62,391 nt of DNA from Pseudomonadota bacterium (GTDB lineage Bacteria; Chloroflexota; UBA6077; JAJPGT01). Both the position numbers and the translations under genes were made by a program. The stretch spans positions 1 to 62,391 of the forward strand of contig JAJPGT010000039.1 of assembly GCA_021325655.1 (NCBI GenBank). The letters are read 5' to 3'. Below, piece after piece: positions 1 to 7,470 of the stretch; within the stretch, counting starts at the first letter, position 1; every line of letters starts with the position of its first letter. The notes under the pieces are model-generated. The model was not told where the DNA came from. It made no database searches and saw only the letters and a program-made list of their open reading frames with translations.

Positions 1-686
1 ACAACCTGGTGATGAACGGCCGCTACCTGCTGCCGTTGCTGCCGCTGGTCGTCGTTGCCCAGGCCGGCCTGGCCGCCGACCTTGTCCGCTGGGCCCTGGC
101 CCGCCTGCGCACCCCCGGCGCTGCCTGGCTCGGAGCAGCGCTGCTCGGACTAACAGCCGCGGCGATCGGCTGGCTCGTGCTCAGCCCGCCGCTGCGGATG
201 TGGCAGTACCAGGCGAGCGCGCTGAGCGTGCCGTACAACGCGGCGCTCCGCCAGCTCGCCGACGAGATAGAAGCAGTCCGGGCCCCGGGCGAACCGGTGA
301 TTATCGAGCGCTCCCTGCAATTGGTCGACCCGCCGGGCTTCCCAGCAGACGCCGGCCGCGGCCTGGTGCTGCGCCTGTTGCTGGACTTGGACGGCGTGCC
401 GGTCTCGTTCAGCTCTATCGATCAGGAGTCGATGGAGCTGGCGGCGGCAGAGGCGCCTGGCGACAGCACGCTGCTTATCGTTGCTCCCAGGTCAAAGTGG
501 CCCCGCCGGTACCTCTCGCCGCTCGCGGTCGGCGACGTCCCGAGCATGCCGAGCCAGAGCGTCAAGGTTTATCGGCTGCCGTCGGACCTGCCTGTCGTCC
601 AGGCGGCCCCGGCTGTCTCTGGGAAACGGGCCGCCCGCTTGCTCCGGACTCAGTCCGCCGCGACGGATCTGCCCGGCCGCCGTTGA
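1..686 (+). CDS. C-terminal part of membrane glycosyltransferase (ArnT/PMT-like), cut by window edge
   Basis: The reading frame is open to the left edge, so only the last 225 or so residues are present. They begin with NGRYLLPLLPL, the kind of RYLLPLLP segment found near the end of the membrane part of family 39 (dolichyl-phosphate mannosyltransferase-like) glycosyltransferases. Two hydrophobic segments follow (roughly residues 5-25 and 40-60), then a hydrophilic tail of about 160 residues that is probably extracytoplasmic. No catalytic residues lie in the visible part, so the family call rests on the membrane segment and topology. The gene ends by overlapping the 3' end of the converging small gene at 650-940. 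Confidence 0.55.
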   Translation, partial: NLVMNGRYLLPLLPLVVVAQAGLAADLVRWALARLRTPGAAWLGAALLGLTAAAIGWLVLSPPLRMWQYQASALSVPYNAALRQLADEIEAVRAPGEPVIIERSLQLVDPPGFPADAGRGLVLRLLLDLDGVPVSFSSIDQESMELAAAEAPGDSTLLIVAPRSKWPRRYLSPLAVGDVPSMPSQSVKVYRLPSDLPVVQAAPAVSGKRAARLLRTQSAATDLPGRR

Positions 687-940
687 CGCGCCTGCCACTG
701 CCGGAGCAGCCTTGCCGCGGCGGTCCGCGACGTGGCCGGCACGAAGTCGCTGTCGCGCTGCTCCTGGAGGAGCCGGACGAACTCCTCGGGATCGGGCGAG
801 AGCGCGGCCAGATAGCGGCACAGGCGCAGCTCGGCCTGCTCAAGTGGGGAGAGCGATGCGCCCACGCGCGTCAGCGCGGCGAGCCGCTCGATCAGCAGGC
901 CCCGCGGAACAAGAGCTCCTGTGCGCAGCCGCTTGGCCAC
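650..940 (-). CDS. Small hypothetical protein, about 96 residues
   Basis: The frame is open further upstream, but I place the start at the GTG at 940, which follows a good Shine-Dalgarno (AGGGGAG) by about six bases and begins VAKRLRTGALVPRG. The product is basic and probably helical: the middle (LSPLEQAELRLCRYLAAL, then DPEEFVRLLQEQRD) alternates charged and hydrophobic residues. No motif was recognised, and there is no signal peptide or membrane segment. It converges on and overlaps the 3' end of the left-edge gene by 37 bases. It might be a small regulator or adaptor, but nothing in the sequence shows this. Confidence 0.45.
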   Translation of the reverse strand: MAKRLRTGALVPRGLLIERLAALTRVGASLSPLEQAELRLCRYLAALSPDPEEFVRLLQEQRDSDFVPATSRTAAARLLRQWQARQRRPGRSVAAD

Positions 941-1121
941 CCGCAGCTCCCCTCGCAACGACGTTTCCGAGCATACCTTTTGGGCACGGACCGAATGTGA
1001 ACAAGAGGCCAGCAGGTCGAAGCAGAGGGCAAGGGCAACCAGAGCGCTGCGCGGGCTGGCGGTCCGGGCGACAACGGCGCTAGCATGGCGACGGTAAGGT
1101 GAGAGACGCAGCGGGGATGGG

Positions 1122-2234
1122 ATGGACGCGCTGATCGTCGGCGGCGGGATCATGGGGCTGCTCACCGCGCGGGAGCTGCGTCGCCTGGGGATGCAGGTGA
1201 CCCTGCTCGAGCGCGACCGGCCGGGCCGTCAGGCGTCCTGGGCCTCGGCCGGCATTCTGGCCGAGACGCTGCGCCATTCGCCCAACGCGGTGGATGCGCT
1301 GCGTGAGTACGGCCAGCGGCTGTTCCCGACGCTGGTGGCCGAGCTGCGTGAAGAGACCGGGCTCGACGTGGACTACGTCGAGAACGGGACGCTCATCCCG
1401 GCGCTCGACGACACGCAGGCGGCGGAGCTGGAGCGCGAGACCCGGACATTGCAGGCGCTCGGGTCGCCCTGCGAATTTGTCACCGGGGCGGCGCTCCGCG
1501 AGGCCGAGCCGGCGCTCGGGCCGCGCGTCGTAGCCGCCCGCCTGGCCCCCGGCGGGAATGTGGAGAACCGCCGGCTGGTGCGGGCGCTGGAGCTGGCCAA
1601 CCTGCGCAACGGGGTGCAGATCGAGAACGGGGTACAGGTCATCGGCCTGCTCCGCCAGGGCGACGCCGTTGTCGGAGTGCGGACCCAGGCCGGCGACCGC
1701 TTCGCCCCGCTGGTTGTGCTCGCGGCCGGGAGCTGGTCCGGCCAGATCGCTGGGGCCGACCCTCCCATCCCCGTCGTGCCGCAGCGGGGGCAGATTCTCG
1801 CGCTCTGGCCGGGCGCCCACGGGCCGCGGCGGGTGGTGCTCACCCCCGGCGACCCCTACCTGGTGCCCCGGCGCGACGGTCGGCTGATCGTCGGCGCGAC
1901 CCGCGAGCTGGTCGGCTACGATGCCAGCCTCACCGCTGGTGGCCTGGCCTGGCTGCTGTCCTCGGCGATCGAGCTGGTTCCCGGCCTGGCCGAAGCGCCC
2001 GTCATCGAGCAGTGGGTCGGCTTCCGGCCGCTGTCCGCTGACGGCGTGCCGCTGATCGGCCCGGCAGCGCTGCGCGGACTCTACTACATCACTGGCCACG
2101 GGCCAACGGGCATCGCCCCCGCGCCGGCCAGCGTCAAGCTGCTGGTAGCGCTGATCGAAGGGGTCCCCCCGCCGCTCCCGGTCGCGCCCTACGACCCCCT
2201 GCGCTTCCGCGCCGCGGCGGGCACCACGGATTGA
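1122..2234 (+). CDS. thiO: Glycine oxidase ThiO (FAD-dependent)
   Basis: A 370-residue D-amino-acid-oxidase-superfamily flavoprotein. The N-terminal Rossmann motif VGGGIMG (residues about 6-12) is followed by the acidic end of strand two (LLERD), which binds the FAD ribose. The body has the usual RPGRQASWASAGIL substrate/FAD loop and a C-terminal ITGHGPTGIAPAPAS segment typical of the family. ThiO oxidises glycine to iminoglycine, providing the C2-N3 unit of the thiazole ring of thiamine in the cytoplasm. Length matches the family. The start follows a GGGGATGGG ribosome site. No other thiamine genes lie in the window, so a broader amino-acid oxidase role remains possible. Confidence 0.8.
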   Translation: MDALIVGGGIMGLLTARELRRLGMQVTLLERDRPGRQASWASAGILAETLRHSPNAVDALREYGQRLFPTLVAELREETGLDVDYVENGTLIPALDDTQAAELERETRTLQALGSPCEFVTGAALREAEPALGPRVVAARLAPGGNVENRRLVRALELANLRNGVQIENGVQVIGLLRQGDAVVGVRTQAGDRFAPLVVLAAGSWSGQIAGADPPIPVVPQRGQILALWPGAHGPRRVVLTPGDPYLVPRRDGRLIVGATRELVGYDASLTAGGLAWLLSSAIELVPGLAEAPVIEQWVGFRPLSADGVPLIGPAALRGLYYITGHGPTGIAPAPASVKLLVALIEGVPPPLPVAPYDPLRFRAAAGTTD

Positions 2235-2343
2235 TGCGACCCCACCCGTGCTCCCCGGACAGGCGATGCCCCCGCGGCGTTCTGCGGCGTAGGCCGAGCA
2301 GGGTTTGTCCCAGGCACAGGAGCGACTACAATACGTGCCGGGA

Positions 2344-2805
2344 ATGGATACTCGTCATCCGATCACCCGTCACGCGCTCTTCCAGGACCTGCCGGACGAT
2401 GAGCTGGAGCGGGTGCTCCCGCTTCTGCGGCCACGGTGCTTTCGCCGCGGGCAGGTGCTCTTCCACCGCGGCGACCGCACGGGCGAGGTGCACTTCGTCA
2501 TGGCCGGCGCGGTCAGGATTCACGTGGGCGAGCCTCCGGCGGAGCGGGTCGTCGCGTACGTTCTGCCCGGAGAAAGCGTGGGGGAGCTATCCGCGGTCGA
2601 TGGCTTGCCGCGCTCGGCGACCGCGGTGGCGATCGAGGACGTGGAGTGCTACTCGGTCGACGCGGAGGCGTTCCGACAGTTCATCGAGCGGGCGCCGGTC
2701 GCCTGCTCGCGCCTGCTGCGGCTGCTCTCGGCGCGGTTACGGCGCATGGATGAGATCGCGGCGGAGCTGTTGTACTGCGAGCCACGGGTGCCCGGCGAGG
2801 CGTAG
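2344..2805 (+). CDS. Cyclic nucleotide-binding domain protein without DNA-binding domain
   Basis: About 153 residues, almost entirely one cNMP-binding beta-barrel of the Crp/Fnr/PKA type. Recognisable parts are LFQDLPDDELERVLPLLRP, the FRRGQVLFHRGDRTGEVHFVMAGAVRI strands, and the phosphate-binding cassette region PGESVGELSAVDGLPRSATAVA. There is no C-terminal helix-turn-helix, so it cannot be a standard Crp regulator; the last 30 residues are the C-helix (LLRLLSARLRRMDEI). It may sense a nucleotide and act through a partner. The ATG at 2344 is preferred; in-frame TTG at 2305 and GTG at 2335 are alternatives and no strong ribosome site decides between them. Confidence 0.75.
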   Translation: MDTRHPITRHALFQDLPDDELERVLPLLRPRCFRRGQVLFHRGDRTGEVHFVMAGAVRIHVGEPPAERVVAYVLPGESVGELSAVDGLPRSATAVAIEDVECYSVDAEAFRQFIERAPVACSRLLRLLSARLRRMDEIAAELLYCEPRVPGEA

Positions 2806-2899
2806 CGGCGGCGCCGGTGCGGCCCAGGCGCCCGTGAGCCGGGTGCCTGGCATCTATCGTGCAGCGTGCGCCCAAATCACACGCAGGGAGGAACAGGCA

Positions 2900-3292
2900 A
2901 TGGCGGAGGAAGCCCAGTCCGGCGGGACGGAGTCGGCCGACGTCGACGCCACGCTCCGGGCCCGGGCAGCCGAGCTCAGCGAGCTGCGACGATTCGAAGA
3001 CTCCACCACCTTTAGCGGCGACCAGCGCGAGGCGTACGATGAGCTGTCCGTCGTGGACCAGCACCCAGCGGACGTCGCCGACCAGACCTATCAGCGGGAG
3101 CTGGACGAGACGATCCGCGAGGTCCTCGACCGGGAGGCGCAGCAGGTTAAGGAGGCGCAGGCCCGCCGAGCCGCCGGCGTCTATGGCATCTGCACCCGCT
3201 GCGGCCGCCCCATCGACCCGGAGCGGCTGCGCGCGCGCCCGGAGGCGACCCTCTGTATCACCTGCCAGCGCGAGGTGGAGGCGGCACGGTGA
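2900..3292 (+). CDS. DksA/TraR-family C4 zinc-finger protein
   Basis: A 130-residue acidic protein with a long helical N-terminal part and a C-terminal C4 zinc finger: Cys98-x2-Cys101 (CTRCGRPI) and Cys119-x2-Cys122 (CITC). This is the layout of DksA/TraR and of the YteA-like proteins common in Gram-positive and Chloroflexi genomes. The family binds the secondary channel of RNA polymerase or acts as a general stress protein; which applies here cannot be read from the sequence. The start is set by a strong ribosome site (GGAGGAACAGGCA then ATG). It stands alone, downstream of the cNMP-binding gene. Confidence 0.85.
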   Translation: MAEEAQSGGTESADVDATLRARAAELSELRRFEDSTTFSGDQREAYDELSVVDQHPADVADQTYQRELDETIREVLDREAQQVKEAQARRAAGVYGICTRCGRPIDPERLRARPEATLCITCQREVEAAR

Positions 3293-3402
3293 GTGGGCAG
3301 CGCGCAGTACCATGGAGAGAGGTGGTACTCCTTCTGCTGCGCTGTGCGGGGATAAAATTTGGGACTAGCCACCGGGCCGGTTCTACAGTATGCTAACGCC
3401 GT

Positions 3403-3422
3403 TTGCGGCCTCATGGCCGCAA
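3403..3422. promoter_or_regulatory. Perfect 8-bp inverted repeat in the malK leader
   Basis: TTGCGGCC, a TCAT loop, then GGCCGCAA form a perfect 8-bp stem 28 bases upstream of the ABC ATPase start. There is no T-run, so an intrinsic terminator is unlikely; an operator for a dimeric sugar-responsive repressor or a leader hairpin fits better. Confidence 0.4.
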
Positions 3423-3449
3423 TCCGGGGCTGAGATCTAGGGGGAGCAG

Positions 3450-4553
3450 ATGGCGCGAGTCGTGCTGGAGCATGTGACGAAGAAGTTTGGCGAAGTCCTC
3501 GCCGTCAATGACCTCAACATTGACGTGCGCGACCGCGAGTTCCTGGTTCTGGTGGGGCCGTCCGGCTGTGGCAAGTCGACGGCGCTGCGCATGATTGCCG
3601 GGCTGGAGGAGGCGACCTCCGGGGACATCATCATCGGGGATCGACGCGTCAACGACGTTCCCCCGAAGGATCGCGACATCGCGATGGTGTTCCAGAGCTA
3701 CGCGTTGTACCCGCACATGTCGGTCTATGACAACATGGCCTTCGGGCTGAAGCTACGCAAGGTCCCGAAGGCCGAGATCGACCGGCGGGTGAAGGAAGCG
3801 GCCGAGATCCTGGGCCTGGAGAACCTGCTGAACCGCAAGCCCAAGCAGCTTTCGGGCGGCCAGCGGCAGCGCGTCGCTCTCGGGCGCGCCATCGTCCGCG
3901 ACCCGCAGGTGTTCCTGATGGACGAGCCACTGTCCAACCTGGACGCCAAGTTGCGCGTGCAGACGCGGGCTGAGCTGATCAAGCTGCACCAGCGACTGCA
4001 ATCCACCGTGATCTACGTGACGCACGACCAGGTGGAGGCGATGACCATGGGGCATCGCATCGCGGTCCTGCGCGACGGGATCCTCCAGCAGCTCGACACC
4101 CCGCAGGCGCTGTACGATCGGCCGGCCAACATGTTCGTCGCCGGCTTTATCGGCAGCCCGTCGATGAACTTCTTCCCGGGCGTCATTACCAGCGACGGCG
4201 ATGGCTCGCTCTGGGCCAACTTCGCCGGGCAGAAGCTGCGCATCCCGGCTGGGCGCGCGGTCGGCCTGGCCGGCCAGAACGGCCGCGAGGTCATCTTCGG
4301 GATTCGCCCCGAAGACATTTACGCCCGGAGCGAAGGGGCCCCGCAGGGGTCCGACACCATCGGCCGGGCGCAGGTCGAGGTGGTGGAGCCGCTCGGCGGC
4401 GAGCAGTACGTCTACTTCCTCTCCAACGGCGAGGAGTTCACCGCCCGCATGGACGCCCGCACCAAGGCGACCCCGGGCGAGGTGATGGAGCTGGTCTTCG
4501 ACACCACCAAGCTACACGTCTTCGACAAGCAGACGGAGCGCGCCCTGATCTAG
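3450..4553 (+). CDS. Sugar ABC transporter ATP-binding protein (MalK/UgpC type)
   Basis: A 367-residue cytoplasmic ATPase of the CUT1 class. It has Walker A GPSGCGKST (residues 36-44), a Q-loop (VFQSYALYPHMSVYDNMAFGL), the signature LSGGQRQR, Walker B VFLMDEP, D-loop SNLDAKLR and the switch histidine in YVTHDQ. The C-terminal third (from about residue 240) is the MalK-type regulatory OB-fold domain with the IFGIRPEDIY motif. The start follows AGGGGGAGCAG. It heads a cluster with one MalG-type permease and a sugar kinase. It probably also energises the complete importer at 7471-11216, which has no ATPase gene of its own; that sharing is an inference. Confidence 0.93.
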   Translation: MARVVLEHVTKKFGEVLAVNDLNIDVRDREFLVLVGPSGCGKSTALRMIAGLEEATSGDIIIGDRRVNDVPPKDRDIAMVFQSYALYPHMSVYDNMAFGLKLRKVPKAEIDRRVKEAAEILGLENLLNRKPKQLSGGQRQRVALGRAIVRDPQVFLMDEPLSNLDAKLRVQTRAELIKLHQRLQSTVIYVTHDQVEAMTMGHRIAVLRDGILQQLDTPQALYDRPANMFVAGFIGSPSMNFFPGVITSDGDGSLWANFAGQKLRIPAGRAVGLAGQNGREVIFGIRPEDIYARSEGAPQGSDTIGRAQVEVVEPLGGEQYVYFLSNGEEFTARMDARTKATPGEVMELVFDTTKLHVFDKQTERALI

Positions 4554-4562
4554 CGCGCGTCT

Positions 4563-4578
4563 CGCGCCCCGGGGCGCG
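4563..4578. repeat. 16-bp perfect GC palindrome between ATPase and permease genes
   Basis: CGCGCCCC followed by GGGGCGCG is a perfect palindrome ten bases after the ATPase stop codon. A second GC-rich pairing region (GGGCCCGCCCC) follows. There is no U-tract. It may weaken read-through into the permease or protect the ATPase message. Confidence 0.45.
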
Positions 4579-4669
4579 GGTCCCGAGCTATTCGGGGGCC
4601 CGCCCCGGGGCAGCACCCGGCGAGCGTTCTACGCAGCGCATCAGGCGAGTCCTCACCTACACGCTCCGC

Positions 4670-5512
4670 TTGTTCTGCCTCGTCGCGCTGTCCGCCTGGG
4701 CGCTGTTCCCCCTCTACTGGGCGCTCGCCCTCTCGATCAAGCGCCCGCTGGACTTCTTCAACGGGACGCTGATCCCGTTCCTGTCCTTTCCGCCCACGCT
4801 CGACTCCTGGCACGACGAGATCGTCTACTTTGTGGACGAGTACGGCAAGCTGTCGCTCGGCCGGGGGCTGTTCAATAGCGCCCTCATCGGGCTGGGCAGC
4901 GCCGCGCTGGCGCTCCTGCTCGGCACCCCGGCCGGCTACGGGCTCGCCCGACTCGCCCTGCCGCGCCGGCTGCGCCGGGCGGCCGTGCTCGCCTTCCTGC
5001 TCCCGCGCTTCGTGCTCCCCGTCGCCACGGCCATTCCGCTGTATCTGCTCTTCCGAGCACTGCACCTGCTGGACACCCACCTGGGGCTGATCCTCGTCAA
5101 TAGCGACCTGGTGCTCCCCTTCGTGGTGCTGCTCGTGCGCGACGCCGTGGCGGCGCTGCCCGACGAGCTGCTGGAGGCCGCCTACCTCGACGGCTGCTCG
5201 GCGGCGAGCGCGCTCTGGCAGGTGGCGCTGCCGCTGCTGGCTCCAACACTACTGGCCGCCGGTGTGCTCGCCTTCGCCCTCACCTGGAACGAGTTCTTCC
5301 TCGGCTACGTGCTGGCGGCTCAGAACGCCCAGACCATGCCGATGGTCGTCGCCAGCCTGGACACCAAGGACGGGATCATGCTCGAGTACACTGGCAGCCA
5401 CCTGGTGCTCGCGGTGCTCCCGCCGGTGGTGCTGCTGCTCACCATCCAGCGGGTGCTCGCGCGCACGCTCAGCTTCGGCAGCGTGAGGGGAGGGACAGGG
5501 AGTGGCACCTGA
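4670..5512 (+). CDS. Sugar ABC transporter permease (MalG type), uncertain 5' end
   Basis: Inner-membrane permease of the CUT1 class, with six hydrophobic segments and the EAA loop LEAAYLDGCSAASALWQVALPLLAP that contacts the ATPase. The TTG at 4670 begins almost inside the first membrane helix (LFCLVALSAWALFPLYW), so the true N-terminus is probably longer. The frame is open upstream (RIRRVLTYTLR) but has no ATG or GTG. Sequence resemblance to the permease at 10359-11216 (FPLYWALALSIK versus FPFYWAIITSFK; IPFLSFPPTLD versus IPFLQFEPTLD) marks the two as paralogues. No MalF-type partner lies beside it. It overlaps the kinase start by 11 bases. Confidence 0.87.
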   Translation: MFCLVALSAWALFPLYWALALSIKRPLDFFNGTLIPFLSFPPTLDSWHDEIVYFVDEYGKLSLGRGLFNSALIGLGSAALALLLGTPAGYGLARLALPRRLRRAAVLAFLLPRFVLPVATAIPLYLLFRALHLLDTHLGLILVNSDLVLPFVVLLVRDAVAALPDELLEAAYLDGCSAASALWQVALPLLAPTLLAAGVLAFALTWNEFFLGYVLAAQNAQTMPMVVASLDTKDGIMLEYTGSHLVLAVLPPVVLLLTIQRVLARTLSFGSVRGGTGSGT

Positions 5513-7043
5513 GCGCGGCTCACCGCTCTTGCTGGGTATCGATGTCGGAACGACCAACACCAAGGTGGTCGTCTACGATCCGGAGCGGGGACAGGTGGTG
5601 GCGGTCGCGGGGCGACCGACCCAGACGCACCACCCCCGGCCGGAGTGGAGCGAGTTCCTCGCCGACGAGCTCTGGGAGGGCGCGGCCGCCGCGGTGCGCG
5701 AGGTAGTCGATGCCGTGGGCGGGCCAGCGGCGATCCAGGCGGTGTCCGTGGCCAGTATGGGAGAAGCGGGGGTGCCGCTAGATGCCCAGCAGCGGCCGCT
5801 GGCTCCGCTTATCGCCTGGTACGATCTGCGGACCGAGCCCCAGGCCGCCTGGTGGCGGGCTACGTTTGATCCGTTTGCGCTGTACAGTATCACCGGCCAG
5901 ATCGTGGAGCCCAAGTACAGCGTCAACAAGCTGCTCTGGCTGCGCGAGCATCGCCCGGAGGTGTTCACCGCCACGCGCCGCTGGCTGTGCGTCGAGGACT
6001 TCATCCTCTGGAAGCTGAGCGGCGAGCAGGCGATCGACTACTCCCTCGCCTCGCGAACTATGCTGTTCGACCAGCGCCGGCTTGACTGGTCGGACGCGCT
6101 GCTGGCGCACGCCGGACTCCGCCGCGACCTGTTCCCGCCCGCGCTGCCGAGCGGGACACGCATCGGCCGGGTGACCGCCGAGGCGGCCCAGGCGACCGGG
6201 CTGGGGACGCACACGGTGGTGGCCACCGGCGGCCACGACCACCTGGTGGGCGCGTTCGCCGCAGGCGCGATCCGCCCGGGCGGGATCCTGGACTCCACCG
6301 GCACCGCGTGCACCCTACTCACCGTGGCCGATCGCTTCGAGCCGCAGCGGCCGCTGTTCGAGGCCGGGTTCGAAACCTATGCCCACGTCGTCGCCGGCAC
6401 CTACATCGTCCTGTGCGGCTACATCGACGCGGCCGGCGGAGCGGTGGAGTGGCTGGCGCGCCAGTTGTTCGGCGAGCACGGCTACGAGGCGGCGTTCCGC
6501 GCCGCCGAGGCCGCCCCGCTCGGCGCGGCCGGGGCGCTCTGGCTCCCGCACCTGCTGGGTAGCGGCACCCCGCACAACGACCCCAGCTCGCGGGCCGCGC
6601 TGGTGGGGGTGCGCCCTGAGCACGGGCGGGGCCACCTGTTCCGAGCGCTGCTGGAAGGGCTGGCCTACTGGATGCAGCAGAACCTGGATCTCGCCGGCGA
6701 ACGGCTTGGCCTGCCCGCCGACGGCGAGCTGCTGGCCATCGGCGGTGCCACCCGCTCCCCGTTCTGGATGCAGCTTAAGGCCGACGTCTCGGGCCGCCCG
6801 GTCCACGTCCCGCGGATCGAGGAGGCGGTGGCCCTTGGCGCGGCGCTGCTCGCCGGCCTGGGCAGTGGCCTGTTCCCCAGCGCAGAAGCGGCGGCGGCCT
6901 CACTCCGCGCCGACAGCGCTCGCTACCGGCCGGACTCGCGAGCGACGGCGGCGTATCGGCGCCGCTACGAGCTGGTCTATCGCCGGCTGTATCCCGCACT
7001 GCGGGAGATCAACGCCACGCTCGAACAGCTCGGCGGACACTGA
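5502..7043 (+). CDS. FGGY-family carbohydrate kinase (xylulokinase-like)
   Basis: A 513-residue cytoplasmic sugar kinase of the actin/hexokinase ATPase fold. The phosphate-1 loop is GIDVGTTNTKVVVYD (residues about 11-25). The second domain has ATGGHDHLVGAFAAG and the adenosine-binding GGATRSPFWMQLKADVSGRPV signature of FGGY kinases. The substrate is not determinable; xylulokinase- and gluconokinase-like groups share these motifs. The GTG start at 5502 overlaps the permease stop and follows GGGGAGGGACAGGG, so the two are translationally coupled. Its placement suggests that the imported sugar or polyol is phosphorylated on entry. Confidence 0.88.
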   Translation: MAPERGSPLLLGIDVGTTNTKVVVYDPERGQVVAVAGRPTQTHHPRPEWSEFLADELWEGAAAAVREVVDAVGGPAAIQAVSVASMGEAGVPLDAQQRPLAPLIAWYDLRTEPQAAWWRATFDPFALYSITGQIVEPKYSVNKLLWLREHRPEVFTATRRWLCVEDFILWKLSGEQAIDYSLASRTMLFDQRRLDWSDALLAHAGLRRDLFPPALPSGTRIGRVTAEAAQATGLGTHTVVATGGHDHLVGAFAAGAIRPGGILDSTGTACTLLTVADRFEPQRPLFEAGFETYAHVVAGTYIVLCGYIDAAGGAVEWLARQLFGEHGYEAAFRAAEAAPLGAAGALWLPHLLGSGTPHNDPSSRAALVGVRPEHGRGHLFRALLEGLAYWMQQNLDLAGERLGLPADGELLAIGGATRSPFWMQLKADVSGRPVHVPRIEEAVALGAALLAGLGSGLFPSAEAAAASLRADSARYRPDSRATAAYRRRYELVYRRLYPALREINATLEQLGGH

Positions 7044-7115
7044 GCCCGACCTGTGCAGTCTGATGCGGCCGGCCAGCGTCGGCTCAGGCAAAGCGCCTAT
7101 CTTCCTCGGGGGAGG

Positions 7116-7143
7116 TTGACAGTTCCCCCAAGGGGTGTAAACT
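7116..7143 (+). promoter_or_regulatory. Sigma-70-type promoter for the solute-binding protein operon
   Basis: TTGACA at 7116-7121 and TAAACT at 7138-7143, separated by 16 bp. A GGGGGA block just before the -35 and a TCCCCC block inside the spacer form an inverted repeat around the -35, so a repressor or activator site overlapping the promoter is plausible. Confidence 0.7.
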
Positions 7144-7148
7144 AGGCG

Positions 7149-7184
7149 CCGCCGCGTCCGGAGTTGGGGACCGCGACGCGGCGG
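7149..7184 (+). promoter_or_regulatory. Stable stem-loop at the 5' end of the long leader
   Basis: CCGCCGCGTC (7149-7158) pairs perfectly with GACGCGGCGG (7175-7184) across a 16-base loop. It would form at the very start of the roughly 320-base untranslated leader of the binding-protein gene. The rest of that leader (to 7470) is GC-rich and codes for nothing I can support. I could not match it to a known riboswitch class. Confidence 0.45.
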
Positions 7185-7470
7185 AAGCGCGGAGCGGGAG
7201 CCGGGGTCTCCTAGCCCGCGGAATGTGTGCTGCACGCCGGCTGAGCGGGGAATGGTGCTCTGCCCCGGCGAGCAGGCGGCACCGCGAAGGCGGGCACATT
7301 GACCGAGCTCGCGCTCTGCTGTGCTGGCGTAGCGTGTGGGCGGCCGCTGTGTGTGGCGAGCGCGCTCGTCGTCCCCCGGACCACGGCGACCCCGGTGCCC
7401 GCATCTGGCTCCCTGCTCCCGGATGAGGGCCTGACGGAAGCTGACAGGGAAAACACGCGAGGGGAAGACT

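Noticed and set aside
6360..6385. GGGTTCGAAACC resembling a tRNA T-loop
   Set aside because: It lies inside the FGGY kinase frame, and no acceptor stem or anticodon arm can be folded around it.
7200..7330. Possible cobalamin-type riboswitch in the binding-protein leader (GGGGAATGGTG-like string)
   Set aside because: The conserved B12 box and the following core order are missing; resemblance is limited to a few GC-rich letters.
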